DNA of 64,000 nucleotides, taken from Thunnus maccoyii. Taxonomy: Eukaryota > Chordata > Actinopteri > Scombriformes > Scombridae. The position numbers and the translations under genes were made by a program. Positions 36,738 to 51,700 of this stretch are shown piece by piece; position 1 is the stretch's first letter; each line of letters begins with the position of its first letter. The DNA is taken from assembly GCF_910596095.1 (NCBI RefSeq), contig NC_056538.1, forward strand, positions 33,413,922 through 33,477,921, read 5' to 3'. The notes beneath the pieces were generated by a model. It searched no databases. It was not told the DNA's origin and saw only the letters and a program-made list of their open reading frames with translations.

Positions 36738-39700
36738 GATTAGAACAGATAAGAGCAGATTCCATGGTAACATATTCGTCAATGTCATCTTTCTGAACAG
36801 GAAATGAAGTCGTGACTTAAGCGTCAACATGTTCGTCTGAGAGATAAGACGTAAAGTCACAGGAAACATTTTTAATAAGCAAAAAACTCCCTGATCTAAT
36901 CATCATGAGTGGAAACATTTCAGTCAGCATTAAACATGTTCATTTAAGGACTATACTGCTGGTTTTTCATGTTTTAGACACATATCTGATAAACTTCACA
37001 TGCTTGCTGATCAGTTTTTAATAATTTCGATCATAATATAATTATTATCATTTAGATTTAGATTGATATCCTTCCTTCCAGGCAGCCGCTGCTTTCTCTT
37101 CATTTCTGTGGAAATCAACTCGCAGAGAGATAATCATCACAGTCGATGTTTAGTCAACTTCACTTTGTCATCACTTACATAAATAAAGACATTTAAAACA
37201 TTAGGACTCCGTATATGAATCTCCTGAAAACGAGTCGAGTACTTTTCTACTTTTGCTTTGTTTTTCTCTCTTTTTTTTGGATTATTTTGTTCTGTATGTT
37301 TAACGCAGGAAACACATAATGAGATTTTTAGTCCCTCTCTGTAACTGCACATCGCTCTCAAGTTAAATTTCACTGAGAAAGACGTCACAGTAACGCAGGT
37401 GAAGACTCTCTTACGTTCTGCTTCACTGGAACTCACAGCTGTTGTCACGACGACACTTCCTGCAGATGTTCCACATTAGTAGTAAAAGAGCACATCACAC
37501 ACATTTTAGTGTCTTTACACTGGATCCTGTCTCTTTTAGAACTGATTTAATGTGCATTTCTCCCTCAAAAGATACACAGAAGTAGTAGTAGATGAAGTAC
37601 ATTTATTTTCATAAGTATTATTATTATTATTATGATTTTATGTTTTTGTAAAGCACCAAGAGTTTGGACAAAGAAGTCTGGACCAAACTGTGAAACAGCC
37701 GAATCAAAGACTTGTTGCTTTGCTTATTGTGTTGAGACATTTTGTCTGTTTAAATGTTTTTATTGCAATTTTATGTGAAACACTTTGAGCTGCATACAGC
37801 TACTATAAAAATAAACTTTCTTCTTATTATTAAAAACCTTACAGCAGCTCAAAGAGTATAAATCCTGACTTCCCTGGTAGCCTTTTAATAATTATGACAC
37901 TATATTGGATTTATCATGACTGTTTTTGGAGGGTAAATGGAAGATGAACCTGTTACGTACCTGTGTGTCGCTCGTCAGTGCCGAACCAGGAGCGATAGAG
38001 CAGCAGCAGCTCCAACCAGAAGACGTGATAAACCACGAAGAGAAGCAGCATGAGGAGCAGAGTCACACCGAGACCACAACCCAGCTCCACCGACGGCAGC
38101 GACACTGACAACAACAACAACGAAACACAACATCATCCAGCTGTTTTAAAGGCGGTCTGACATTTATACGTGTTCTCTTTCCACAAGAAGCAGAGAAGAA
38201 GATGGAAAACTGACTCAGCTCTGAGATTTCACATTAAAAGCCTTCCAGCAGTTCAAACCGTCTTTTCGTGACAGGGTTTTAATGTGAAACAGGAAGTGTA
38301 CAATCTGAACACACAGACAGACATGCAACACATCTTGTTAGATTCTGACTTTCTCTCCTGTAGCTCAGTGCAGGACTTTTGTTTCCCCCTTCTGGCAGTG
38401 AGGATAATTACAAAAACACTGGTGACACATGCGTACGTCATAGCAGCCCACTCCGTCGCTACTGCTGCCGCTATAAAACGGTGGATAAATTGTTTTAAAC
38501 GTCCCTCAACTTCTGTGAAATGACTCATTTCAATATCAGGATTTGATCCATTCGGTCCGATAAAATTTAGAAAGTCTAGCAGAGCCGCACAATTGAATTA
38601 TTTTATCCCCATTCAAGTTAGCAGAAAGCTAACCAGAAGTTAGCCGCCGTTAGCTAGCGGAAGTCTCTAGTGAGCATGCATCAAATTTACATCTTAATGT
38701 TTTTCTCTTTTAATGTTTGAATGCATTATTTAAAGCACGTTGAATTGCTCTTGAGTATGAAATGAAAAGCAAATAACTTACCTTGCCTGTGGCTGTAATT
38801 ACCTCCAAGTCACTTAAATAAAAAATAAAATGCTTCTCATCACTGCAGATGTTTCCTTCTAATCATCAGTATTAGTTTTCTTCAGCTTAGCTCTTCATTG
38901 GACTGTTTTCTTAGTCCCGACACATTCTGAACATTCACCCCCGCATGGAAAACACGTTATTTAGTAGTATTGATAAAGAGATGCATGTCTGTCAGTGATA
39001 TGGTGGCGTAAATATGTTCTAGTGCATGGGGCAAAATGACTGTATTTGTATTTATTTATTTTATTCATTATGTTAGAACGTGTTGCAGGCTGTGGTTGGA
39101 GGACGGAGAAGGTTGTCAGATTTGTGCCTCTTGTAGATCAATACTTTTGCACATCTGTCGCAACTAACAAAGTCCAGTTTGTTTCCATCTTCTTCAGTAA
39201 CAACTGGGGAATTTGTCCAAATGTCAGACTTGCCTTGCTTTGCTTTTGTGTTGTAATGAGTTAATCTACTTTTATTCATTAATTACCTCGTAATAACCAG
39301 GGAGCCACCTCCTAAAAGGAAATCGTTAATGTCTTTGATCAGTTGATCAGTCTCATAACTGTAAGTTCTTTTGAAAACAGTGACCTCCATCTGCTCAAAG
39401 AAACCATGACGAAGACTTCTTAAGATAAATGACATTTATTAATAGCTAAACGTCTTCAGGATACACTCATAAGAAAGCAATTAAAAATTTAAACAATTCG
39501 AAATAGTGGCTGAAAGTGTGTGACTCGAGGCTAACGTATAGCAACGGGGAATGCTACGGAAAGCTAACGTACTTCTCTAAAGAAATTATCTTCTTATTTT
39601 AACATTATTCAACATCGACCCTTGATCACAAAAAGGCATTTTCTGCCTACTGGATTGAAGATTTATAGCTGCAGAGATGTCGGTCGGTCTGGTGTTGTGT

Positions 39701-42700
39701 TGGTTGAGCTGGAGTTCGCTGCAGTGTCGAGTCACCACGCTGTGGATGAGTCTTGTTTCAGACTGAGCCGTTAAAGAGTCTTTGTTGACGGCTGAGCTAC
39801 CAGGCAACGGCGTGAAGAAGTGAGTCTCTGGGTTTAAGCACCTGGCGGAGGGTTGTTTGTCCGTGTGACCGCCTCGCTTTGACAGCGGACAACCAGGGTC
39901 CAGTTGGGGGCCGCACTGCCATCAGTAAGCTGGTATCTGGTTGAAGCGTCGCTGTCTTCTTCAGAGCAACGTGCCATTTTGAGTTGAGGATTCAGGCTTT
40001 TTCTGGCTTCTTGTGATCTTAGTTTAACGCTGAACAAAGTTCAATCTGACTACACTCAATGTTCATTCAGGATCGGGTAAGATTTCATGTGGCGTAACTT
40101 CAAAAGTAAAATACTGTGCATGAAAACAAATACAACAAAAACAAACTGAACTTGTGTTAATAAAAAATTAAAATATGCATATACTTGGTCTGTCTGACGT
40201 GGCTATCTGGCCGAGCTGACTTCACAACACTTACTCTCATCTCCCGCATGAGAAAACAATGCAGTGCACTTTTCTTTGCTTTTAGCTAGAATGAGAATTC
40301 AAATTAGCCTGATGTGGTTTGAAAGTTACTGTGTTAAGCTAACTAGCAGACTTGGGTACATCATCCAAATCTGTATTAATCACTGAGTGGATAAGTAGCT
40401 CATAAGTGTAGCATAGCAATGCTAATGCTAACCGTTTCATGTAAGTGAATGAAAGATACTAAAACACTTAGCTTCGTAGTCTGGAAGGTATAGTTCAATA
40501 AAAACAGATATGGTTGGTCTACTCTAGTCTGCTAGTTAGCTGATTAGTCAAGATAACTAGTAGACCACTGGGGTAATTGATAATAAGCTCAAAAGTTTTG
40601 AATAGAAAAGCTAAAGCTAACCGTTTCATGTAAGTGAATGGAAGATGCTAAAACGATTAGCATCATACTCCAGGAGGTATAGTTAAAGAAAAACACAGAT
40701 TTGGGTGGTTCAACCTGTTTTGCTAGTTAGTGGATTAGTCAAGCTTTCTAACCAAGTAGGGTACATTTGATAGATTTGGTATTTTATTCAATATCAGCAA
40801 AACGTTTTAGTGAATGAATAGAAAATAAAACGGAACTTGAGCTGAATATAATAATCACTTACATAAATAAAAAATAAAAATAAAAAATTAAAATATGCAT
40901 ATACTTGGTCTGTCTGTGCTGGATGGGATATGTATAGCCTGATTCTATTGAGTCTCTCCCAGGTGGCCCTGATCGGATGATTGAGGGGAGGGCCTATGAA
41001 GAGGGTTGGTCTCTCTCTTTTCCAGCAGCAGTTTGGTTCTTGTGTTAGTTCTGTTATGTTTTAGTTTTGCCTTTGTTAGTTTCTTGGTTTGGTTGGTGAG
41101 TCCGGTAGTCCTCTTTTCGTGGCTTTATTTCTGTCAGGTTTAGTTGTTATGTGGATTTAGGGTTAGAGGGGAGAGCTCAGATCCTACGGCCCTTTGTGGG
41201 CTGGTCTGGGTGTCTCCTCTTCTTTTTGGACGGCTCACTGGCTTTTGTTGTTTGGTTGTTGTTTTTCATTACTAAAGTTGCTTAATCATTGTGAAATCCT
41301 GACTCTTAATTATGTTGTGGGCGAGGGTCGTAACATGGTCGAAAAAGGAAAGAAAAGAGACGTCTGAATAGGAGGAATGTCTTGTTTGTACTTGTTTGGA
41401 CAAGAAACGCAGAGTTTTGGGTTCTTTTACACATTTTGTGCCAAAACTTTGATAAATACTTATTTTCTTTGTTTGGGACTCTAAAGATGCGGCTGATACT
41501 CTGACCTGCAATTTGGAAACTAGCGCCCTAGTTTTTAAGTTTATGCACATAATCACATTTCAGAGTCACTATCTCTGAATACTCTGAATATTGCAAACTA
41601 TTCAGAAAAACAGTTCAGCTTCCTATCAACATTGTCAGTGGCAGTATACTGTCAAACCATTCACCTGGAAGTTTTCTTTAAGGACTTTCTGGTGTGCAAA
41701 ACGGAGTGGATGTTAAAATGAGTTTGACGTTGCGGTACAGAGATTAATAAACAGATTTATCGAGTTATTGTCTCTCACCCTCCTCCTGCAGCTTAGCTGC
41801 ACGAGTGTCGAAGCCTCTGGCGTTCCTCACGGAGCAATTGTACTCTCTGTTCAAATCTTCAGACTGGAAGTCCTTGATCACCAGCTCGCTCACCTCAATC
41901 CGGTCCCCATAGTCATAACTCACATGCCTGCAACCAGATACACAAACAACCATTTATTAAAAAGGTCAAACATAGACCGACTGAATAAATCCTGTATGTT
42001 TGACCCTGAATTTCCCCTGCAGAGACCTGCTGAGCTCTGTTTGATTTAAAGATGTTGTGGTGTATTTTCATTAAATGTCATTGGTGTGCTTAAAGGCAAT
42101 ATTAAGCTATGCAGATTGATTTTATAAGTTTATAAGCAATAAGGGCTAGTGTGATACAATTTGTATTGGTGTAGTTATAATCTCATGAACCATATTTAAT
42201 TACACTGTACGTATAGAGGCACGGTAGAAGAATCATAATCATACACTGGAGAAATTTGAGTGTGTTTGTATTACATGTCACTTTGCTTGGGTCTGCTAAA
42301 GTCTTCACCTTTCAAACATACTCTCTGGAGGAGATCAAGAAATAAGGGTGTAAAATGACTAGAATAACTTATAAAAAAAATAACAGGCCAGAAAACAACT
42401 TGGCAATAATGGTGTAAAATGATTCCCAATACTTATATATAAAAATTGGATATAATCAGGTAGAATTGAATATGCCAGTACATATCCTCAAACACCTCAA
42501 AACCTGTTTTGAAGAGTTTTGACCAACAACGAGTGACAAAGATAAAAGATACATAATAATTGGTCAAAAATTAGGGAGGGTGGATGATAAGGTGTGACCT
42601 AAGCCGACCCAAGGACATAAAAACAATGTCCCAAAGAAAAAACCTTTGGAGCGATTTGGTTCTTTGTAAAAGTGCTACTTGCTCCCCTTTTTTGCAGGCA

Positions 42701-45700
42701 ATAAAAGAACACTTTGCTGCTTGGACCTCTGACTCCCTTTTTATTTACAAGAGAGAGTTTTTTGCTCTGGTACCTTTTTCTGCTACAATTTGATACAAAA
42801 ATGTATCCTGCCTGACAATCATACAGTTCACTGAGATGTTTGGGATTCAGTCGTTTGCTCGAAGGCACTTCAGCAGCAGAAAGTTAAAGTCAAAAAGTCA
42901 GAGGTTCAATTTATTCATCCATTAAAACATGGAAATGACAGGAAATAAATACCCACAAAATGAAAACAAGTCAGAGGAAAACATTCATCTGCCAGGAAAC
43001 AGATCTCATTTCTAACAGTTTTCTGTTTGTCTGATGTTTCCTCTGAAGACAAACAGTATAAACACTATTGATCAGAGCCTTGTTTTCCTATAACAGTCAA
43101 TTAAAAGTTCAGAGTGTTTCTTCGAACTGAAGAGCGAGTGCATGCAAGCTATTCAACTGTCTGTAAAAATACATCACAGAGTGTAAATGTTGTGAACAAC
43201 ACAAAATAAAATGTTTTATACTAATATATTATTATATATATTTCAGTATGAAAACAAAGCTTCATGTGCAGTAAACAGTGTACAATCTATAATTCACGTT
43301 CCTGGGTGGAAGCCAGTTTAAGAAAGTAAACTTTGATTGATCTGCTGCAGATTCACAATAAAATGAACCAATGAAGCCTCGTATAAGTTTCATGAACGTG
43401 CATCATTCTGTCATCATTGCTGTGTTAAACCTGCTGTATGTGAGCATGAGACAAACAACAAAAACACACCATCAAAGTTTTCATCATCACACATTTTACA
43501 TCAAACATCACTTCATAAAGAACAAAGCTGTTAAATAAAGTAGAGACTTAAAAATGAACAAAAACAATGAAAACTTCAATAAAACGTGTAGTTGTTGGTT
43601 CCTCCTGCTAATGTGTTTAGGAGTCACTCGTTCATCTACATCATTTCCTCATGGAGCCTCTTTCAGTTCTAATGCTTTTGGGAAACATCTCTTAAAGCCC
43701 CTGGAAAGGCAAATCCATGATTGGCTATTAATTATGTAATTTGGGATCTAATGTGCATATAGTAAACACCTAAAAAGTATGAGAACAGCCTTTGACATAG
43801 TCTATGTAATTCTTTAGAAAGTTTCTCTCCCTTCCCTTGTTACTGGGTTACAGTTAGGCGGGGCTAAACTAGGGAATTTATTACGTAATAAATACCTGCC
43901 CAATCATATTTAAGAGAAAGATGTCTGACGTGGCTATCTGGCCGAGCTGACTTCACAACACTTACTCTCATCTCCCGCATGAGAAAACAATGCAGTGCAC
44001 TTTTCTTTGCTTTTAGCTAGAATGAGAATTCAAATTAGCCTGATATGGTTTGAAAGTTACTGTGTTAAGCTAACTAGCAGACTTGGGTACATCATCCAAA
44101 TCTGTATTAATCACTGAGTGGATAAGTAGCTCAAAAGTGTAGCATAGCAATGCTAATGCTAACCGTTTCATGTAAGTGAATGAAAGATACTAAAACACTT
44201 AGCTTCGTAGTCTGGAAGGTATAGTTCAATAAAAACAGATATGGTTGGTCTACTCTAGTCTGCTAGTTAGCTGATTAGTCAAGATAACTAGTAGACCACT
44301 GGGGTAATTGATAATAAGCTCAAAAGTTTTGAATAGAAAAGCTAAAGCTAACCGTTTCATGTAAGTGAATGGAAGATGCTAAAACGATTAGCATCATACT
44401 CCGGGAGGTATAGTTAAAGAAAAACACAGATTTGGGTGGTTTAACCTGTTTTTCTAGTTAGTGGATTAGTCAAGCTTTCTAACCAAGTAGGGTCCATTTG
44501 ATAGATTTGGTATTTTATTTTATATCAGCAAAACGTTTTAGTGAGTGAATAGAAAATAAAACGGAACTTGAGCTGAAAGTGAGCTGTCAATCAAACGTGA
44601 TCTGGACACGCCCACACAGTCCTGAGAAATGATTTGAGCGGCCAAATCAGCTGTTTTTGAACTCAGTTTTCTAATAGTTATGAATGTTTATTTTCATTCA
44701 GATTCTTGTGGATGCTTAATGAGACACTCAACTTTGATATCATATATGCATTTTTATGATTTCAAGCCACATTTCCAAAGGCTTTAAGATTAAGAGGGTT
44801 TGTAAAAATGGATTTTATGATCATCTTGGCCTTAAGATGTTTTTGGGAAATGCAAAGCGCTCCGGGCTCCGGGTGCCATTCAGCTCATACTTGCAGCCTT
44901 GTAGTCAGTCAGATGGAGGTGGGATCACGATCCACCGCAAACGAACCGAGACCACTTCCTCTTAAAGAGACACGATGCTGAAACTTTCTGTCCATACTGT
45001 CAGATTAACTTGTATCTTCTGTATCTAAACTACATCACCGTAATGTTTCAAACTGAAAACAAACAAACATGTTTTCTTTTCACCTGCTGGTATTGGAGAA
45101 TCGACTGTCACCCAGTTGATCCACCGTCTTCCCATTGACCGTCCACCAGATGTCCCACGGTGAGACCAGGTGGGGGAACATCCCTCGGCACACCAGACGC
45201 GCCTCCATGTCTGAGGGAGAAAATAATAATAAAATCATGTGGGTTTTTTTTGTCCTTTTTTTGTCTCCTGGTACAGAAACGATACGTTTAACAGCTATTT
45301 TTTTATCTTCCTGAAGATAAAATTGTTCATATTTAAGTCTTAAATCAAGTTTATTGAACTTGTCTCCGTTAAAAATAAGAATAAACGCATCAAACAGTGA
45401 ACGGGAGTGAAACATTAATCAGACTGGATGCAGGCTGGCGGCTGTAATCCTGCTGTTCACTGACTCTCCAGTTTCATCAGCAGCATCATACAGCTTGTAT
45501 GTGCATATATGTGTCAGCGTCCGTACACGCTGTCAACAGCTTGTTCTGTTTTATGGGACGAGCTCCTGCGGACGCCGCCGCTCATTCTGTTCGCACGATT
45601 AACTTTCTGAATGTTGAATCTGGTCCGAGCCGCTCACAGGAAAAAACAAGTTTCAAACAAACAGAAGTTGTTGTTGGTGGAGGAGAAGCTGCATCTCCAT

Positions 45701-48700
45701 CACAGCAGCTTCCTGTCCACAGACAGGCAGACAGACAGGCAGACAGGCAGACAGACAGGCAGGCAGACAGGCAGACAGGCAGGCAGACGGGCAGGCAGGC
45801 AGACAGGCAGACAGGCAGACAGACAGGCAGGCAGGCAGACAGGCAGGCAGACAGGCAGACAGACAGGCAGACAGGCAGGCAGACAGGCAGGCAGACAGGC
45901 AGGCAGACAGGCAGACAGACAGACAGGCAGGCAGGCAGACAGACAGGCAGGCAGACAGGCAGACAGGCAGGCAGGCAGACAGGCAGACAGACAGACAGAC
46001 AGGCAGACAGGCAGACAGGCAGACAGACAGACAGACAGGCAAACAGGCAGGCAGGCAGACAGACAGACAGGCAGACAGGCAGGCAGACAGACAGGCAGAC
46101 AGACAGACAGGCAGGCAGGCAGACAGACAGACAGGCAGACAGACAGGCAGGCAGACAGACAGGCAGACAGGCAGACAGCGTCCTCTAACACAGCACACAG
46201 TCAGTGAAGACTCACTCTGTTTGACAGTGTAGATCTGGTCTGTAGTCGGGTTGAGGATGCTCGGCTGTTTGGGTAGAGATGATGGCTCTGACAGAATGAA
46301 ACAGTGATATTATTAAACTGGATATAACAGTAATATTATTGTTGGTGTTGTCAGTGACGTTGTTGTCTCACGGACGGCGGTGACGTTGATGCTCCTGGTG
46401 AAGTTGAGTGTTTGGCCTCTTCGCTGGTAGCGGACTGTGCAGAAGTATAAACCCTGGTAGTGAACGTACATGACATGAACGTGCAGCCTGAATCCTTTCT
46501 GCTGCCGATCGCTGCCCCAGAACGGCGCCTTATTACAGTGCTGAAACACAAACACACATCACACATTACACACACACAGAGGTTTCTCATCAAAGCTTTA
46601 TTATCATGTGACAGTAAACTGAATATCTTTGGGTTTTAGGCTGCTGATTGGACAAAACAAGCTATTTGAAGACGTCTCCTTGGACCCTTTTCATTTTATT
46701 CTGACATTTTACAAACCAAACAATTATCAAATTTAAGGGACAGGTGTCTTAAAACAACAGTCAGGTGCCTTGATAGAAACAGAAAGATGTTTTCCTCACT
46801 GTAATCATTCACAGAACAAACTGATCAGTGAACTGTTTACTGCTTTAGAACCAGTTTAGTCTATTTATTCAGTTTGACATATGTATTAGAGGATTACAGG
46901 ATACTGATACGCTTATTAAAATGAAGTGAATCCTAAATGAAGGACGGCAGCAAACAGCTGCTTTCACCACAATTCATTCATGAGCCAAGTAAGGTTTAGT
47001 TAGACCAAGAACCCGTTGATACTTTGAACGCACATCTATACTGATTCTCACACATCAGCATCTACTGTGAAGCTTCCTGCTGGTTTTCATTTATATTTAG
47101 AAGGACAGTAGTTTTATTTCTTTTGTTGTTGGATTATAAACGCCATGAGGAATTTGTTTGTTTGTTTGTTTGAAGTACAGGATTAGGGTTATGGTTAGGG
47201 TTATGGTTAGGGTTATGGTTAGGGTTATGGGTTAGGGTCTGAACGACTTCCTGGTATCCTGCAAATGAACAAACTAAAACTAAACTAAGACACTAAAAAA
47301 CTCCACAAATGTTAAGAACATTTTGACTCTCTTCCTGTTAGAATCTTTACATGTTTCTGATCTGTTTTAAGTGTTAATAGCTGCGAAAGAACCAAAAAAT
47401 CCTGTAAGATATCTACTTGATTTGACTCATTTGGACGCTGAAGTTTCATACTAGCTTCAGATAAACTTTTAAATACATTTTGTCCTCCATCACTTCCATT
47501 GTAAGGTCATTATGAAGGGATCTTCTAATGGTCAGTATGAAGAGGAGGAATGATTACAGCAAGAAAAACAGGTTTCACTGTTCGTTGTAATTTAATCAAA
47601 AAAAGAAAAAATAGTAACTGACAATTAATTGATACTGAAAGTAAACGTTACCTTTTCTGTCAAATGGTACCAGGTGACGTTTGGCTTGCTTTCGGGCATC
47701 TTGGCGGCTTCCTGCAGGTCTGGACAGTCAAGTATCCCCCCTTCCTGCAGCGGGATGTTCATCTGACTGGCTGCCACTGCGGCAACAGGTGTGTCACAGT
47801 TGGCGCCCTGCAACACCTCGTCAGGCCGAAGCACCTTCAGACGCATGGCGATCTTACTGCAGGATGACTTGTTACTGCGAGACAAAGAGAGACCAGCGAA
47901 AACAGTGAAAACTGCAGCAAAGCACTCTGGGACTTGTAGTCAACTTCTCTCTAGAGTATCATGGACACAGTTTGTAATGTTTACGGATGATTCAACCAGG
48001 AGAACAGAATAACAGAAAGATCACAATGAAGAGAAAAAGCCTGAGAGATTTGAGGAGAAAATGAAGAAACTCTCCTACAGCGTGTTGGAAAACAGGAGGA
48101 AACAGCACATTATGAAAGAGAGCAGAGGAAATTTAAAAAAAAATGAGATAAAAAGAAGAATCTAGGTCAACAAACCACAGACCAACAACAAGAACCCACT
48201 TGATGCCTTGTTGGGCTTTTATCTCTGAAATGTCCCAGTTTGTAAGATGGTAAATAAAGTGTTTTGCTAAGTTTACCGTAAGTTAGAAATTTAAAAGATG
48301 TGCTCATTTCCTGTGTAAAAACAATGAAAAGTTTAGACACAGTTTGGTCCATATTGTGCTTGAAGGTATGAAGAGATTTGAGAAATGTGTGTAAGCAACT
48401 GTGAAAACTAAAGATTTTGAGGTCAGAGAACGTTTAAGACTTTATTCACCGAGAACACGAATACAAGGAATCTGTATCGGTGTCAGAACAGCAAAATGAA
48501 GACATAAGACACAAAATAAGATCGAGAGAGATAAAGAAAGAGCTTAAGTAAAGGTAGACAACAGGCCCTGATCATGTGACGCTGTTGTTTGTGTGTATGT
48601 GTTGTTTTTCTGAAGACGATGAGACAGAGGAACCAGGAAGTGACATCTGACCACACAGGAACATCAAACTAGATCACACTGAAGCAGGTGGTTCAGATCC

Positions 48701-51700
48701 AGCTGCAGCATCGCTGTGGTCAGCAGTGTCAGTGGTACTAACCTCTATAAACAGACAACTGCATATGAATACACAATCTGTGAGCACGAGACGAGGTTTT
48801 GGGACCGGAAGCGTTCTGGTTTCCATTTCCGTTCAGCGTTTTTCTACATGAACATGCTTTGGTCGCATGACAGTCGTAGACATCGTCTCTCAACTCCGAC
48901 TTCATTCTCACATCTCAAGTTGCTAATCAGATTGTAAACGATGACCGGCGCACAGAAGAGGAAGTCTCGGCCCGGATATCCGTTATTGGAGGTTGCCCGC
49001 AGAGGCTAAACCATCGTCAGACGCTAGCTGATGGGTTGCAGTGGTAGTTAACAGTACTGCTGTACTGACGGTAAGCTGAAGTACATATGTACCAATATCC
49101 AGTTTTCATGCTACAATCATTGTGGCCAAAAATATCACAGTAAACGGTTTTATCATGATAAAAATCAAACTTTCCTGAAATACTATGATACTGTAAAATT
49201 ACTTAACAAACCATGATCACCTTGGATCAAACCGAACAGTGAATTGTATGTTGCAAAACCCTGAACATTAACTGACTAAAACTAAACTAAAACGCTAAAA
49301 ACAGCACAAACAGAAGCAGGTTTAAAGTTTTAATACAGTTTCACCGTCTTTCTTGTAGAATCTCAAACTGTAACTGATCAGCTGGACTCATTTAACCGTA
49401 AACTAGCTGCAGTTCAGTAGGAGGACGAGGTGACGCTCCTGTAGCAACAGTAGACAGACTGGTCAGACTGGTTCTCTGGTCCTGCTGTGTCTCTGTTTGA
49501 CTCATAAAAAGGTTTTTTCTAGTGGTTTATCAAACTGCTAATACAGACAGATGAGCTGCTCTGTGTTCTTCTGTCTACTGTGTAGTAAACTGTATAGCAG
49601 CCAGTAACACCAGTCTCTGTTTTATATCGCTGTAAAGTGATTATTTTGGAGTTTAATCGGATGAAACGAGACGTGAAGACGTCAGCTTGGACTTTTGTTG
49701 ATTCTACTCTTTTATACGTTTTTCTCTACTTTCTGACTTTCGGGAGAAAATGATCAATCAGCTGAGAGAACAACCGGCAGATTAATTGATAGTGAAAATC
49801 ATTAGCTGGCGTTGAAGTGGGACTTTGCTGATACAACTCAGACTGTCGGTGAAACTGTTGTGAAACCAGTTGTTCTCATCGACAACTCAAAAGAAAAGTG
49901 AAAACAAGCTTGTGCACATGCAGCCAGATCAACAGCGGTTAAGATTAATACAACTAATTTGATAAAAACACTGTGTCTGCATATTTCAGTCTTCAGTTAT
50001 GAGCCTACAGAGCAGTAATGAGACTGAACCTGCAGACCTGCAGACCTTCACTCAGGAAATGAACTGATCTTGTTTGCGGAGAGTCAAATGCAGGTTTGGA
50101 GCGTCGCCAGCTGACTGCTCATATCTGAACTCCCAAATCTCCATTTGTCTAATCCTCAGAGCAGCAGCAGCAGATCTTTAAGACGCTCTCAGAGACACTT
50201 TAGCTGATTAATTGTCAAGCAGCCAAGACGGAGGATCGAACCTGAGAGCAGCAACTGATTTTATCTGAAGAATCTTCACGTCTGATCTCTGAGCTGCAGG
50301 ATGGACTGTGAGTGTGATCAATGAGTGTGATCGGTGTAAACTTTAACATCAGGATCCTCTTTTTTTTAAAGCACTTCTTTATCACAAGTGAACAAGAATC
50401 TGTCTGATTCTCTTTGGACGACACTGCTGATCCTGGTCTCCTCTGATGGGAAACTGGAGTTTAAAAGTCTAAACTTGTCTAAAATTACTTTGTTTTGTCT
50501 ACATTAGACACCTAAAACTATAATTTTTCATAGATTAATGAACACTTACACATAGAAACTGTTGTAGTTTGCTTATTTGAAAACCTACTTTGACACACAC
50601 TGTTGAATTTATAATGTTACAGCAGTTAACTGAGCCTTCATAGTTTGAATTCTTGCTTGTTTTAGGGCTGCTGTTAGGGGAAAAAAGAGGAGATTCTGAG
50701 AATAAAGTTAAAATATTTCAAGAAAAAGGTTGTAATTTCAAGAGTAAAGTCAAGAGTGAACCTTCCTCATTCAGACCGACACACTGAACCAGTTTGGGTC
50801 AGACGGTTCGAAGGCTTCCCAGTGAGAAACCAGCAGCTGTGAGCTTTTCTCTCAGCATCACATGGAAATACTCAAGTAAAGTACAAGTACCTCAATACTG
50901 TACTCAAGTACAGTGCTTGAGTAAACGTACTCAGTTACTTTCCACCACTGTGGATCAAACATTCCCAAATTGGTAAATAAGGAGGAACTGGAGGTGACGG
51001 AGCCTGTATACTGGTCAGAGGAGAGTGACATCACACAAACATGTCTTTTGAACATAGACTGTATAAAAATATGGACGTAGTTACCGTGACGTCACCCGTT
51101 GGTTTCTGAAGAGCGGTTCTGAGGCTCAAAGCGAGCCGCTCTGGCCGTCACCATCTTGGCAGTGCGTGACGCTGCCTAACTCCCAGCCAATCAAAAATGG
51201 GCAAAGAGGCGGGCCGAACGGCTGAAACAAGCCACCTATCGGCTGGCGGACCTGTCACTCAAAGCAGCCATGTCCTTCATTATGCAGAACTTTATGACTT
51301 AATAAAACTGTGTAGTAGATATTGTATGAACTTTATTCTCATAATATAATGACTTTTTTTCTGAAAAAATATTTCAACTTTATTATCAAAATCTTTGATT
51401 TTTTTAATACTCATAGTTGTCATATCTGCTAGATTAATATAAATCTACAATCTGTTTTGTCATCATGTCACAATCAAACCTACACTGGTGCGTTAACCAG
51501 AATGGTTTAGGTATGGAGCCTTAAAAGGAAAGGTTCACTCTTCAAGTCTGAAAACAATGAGTCAGATGAAAGACAACACACACACCACCTGTTTGTCTCT
51601 TGTGTTGTAGGGAATAAATTCCCCCCCAGATCCGATTCCAAAGAAAGAAGTAAATTCCTGCACTGACATATCACCTCCCCACCGATTTAATAAAAAGAGT

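Noticed and set aside
37926..38108. 60-codon frame on the + strand
   Set aside because: Antisense to the il1rap transmembrane exon.
45499..46207. Long open frames on both strands rich in Arg-Gln-Thr or Cys-Leu
   Set aside because: They are translations of the CAGG/CAGA satellite; no stop occurs because of the 4-bp unit, not because of selection.
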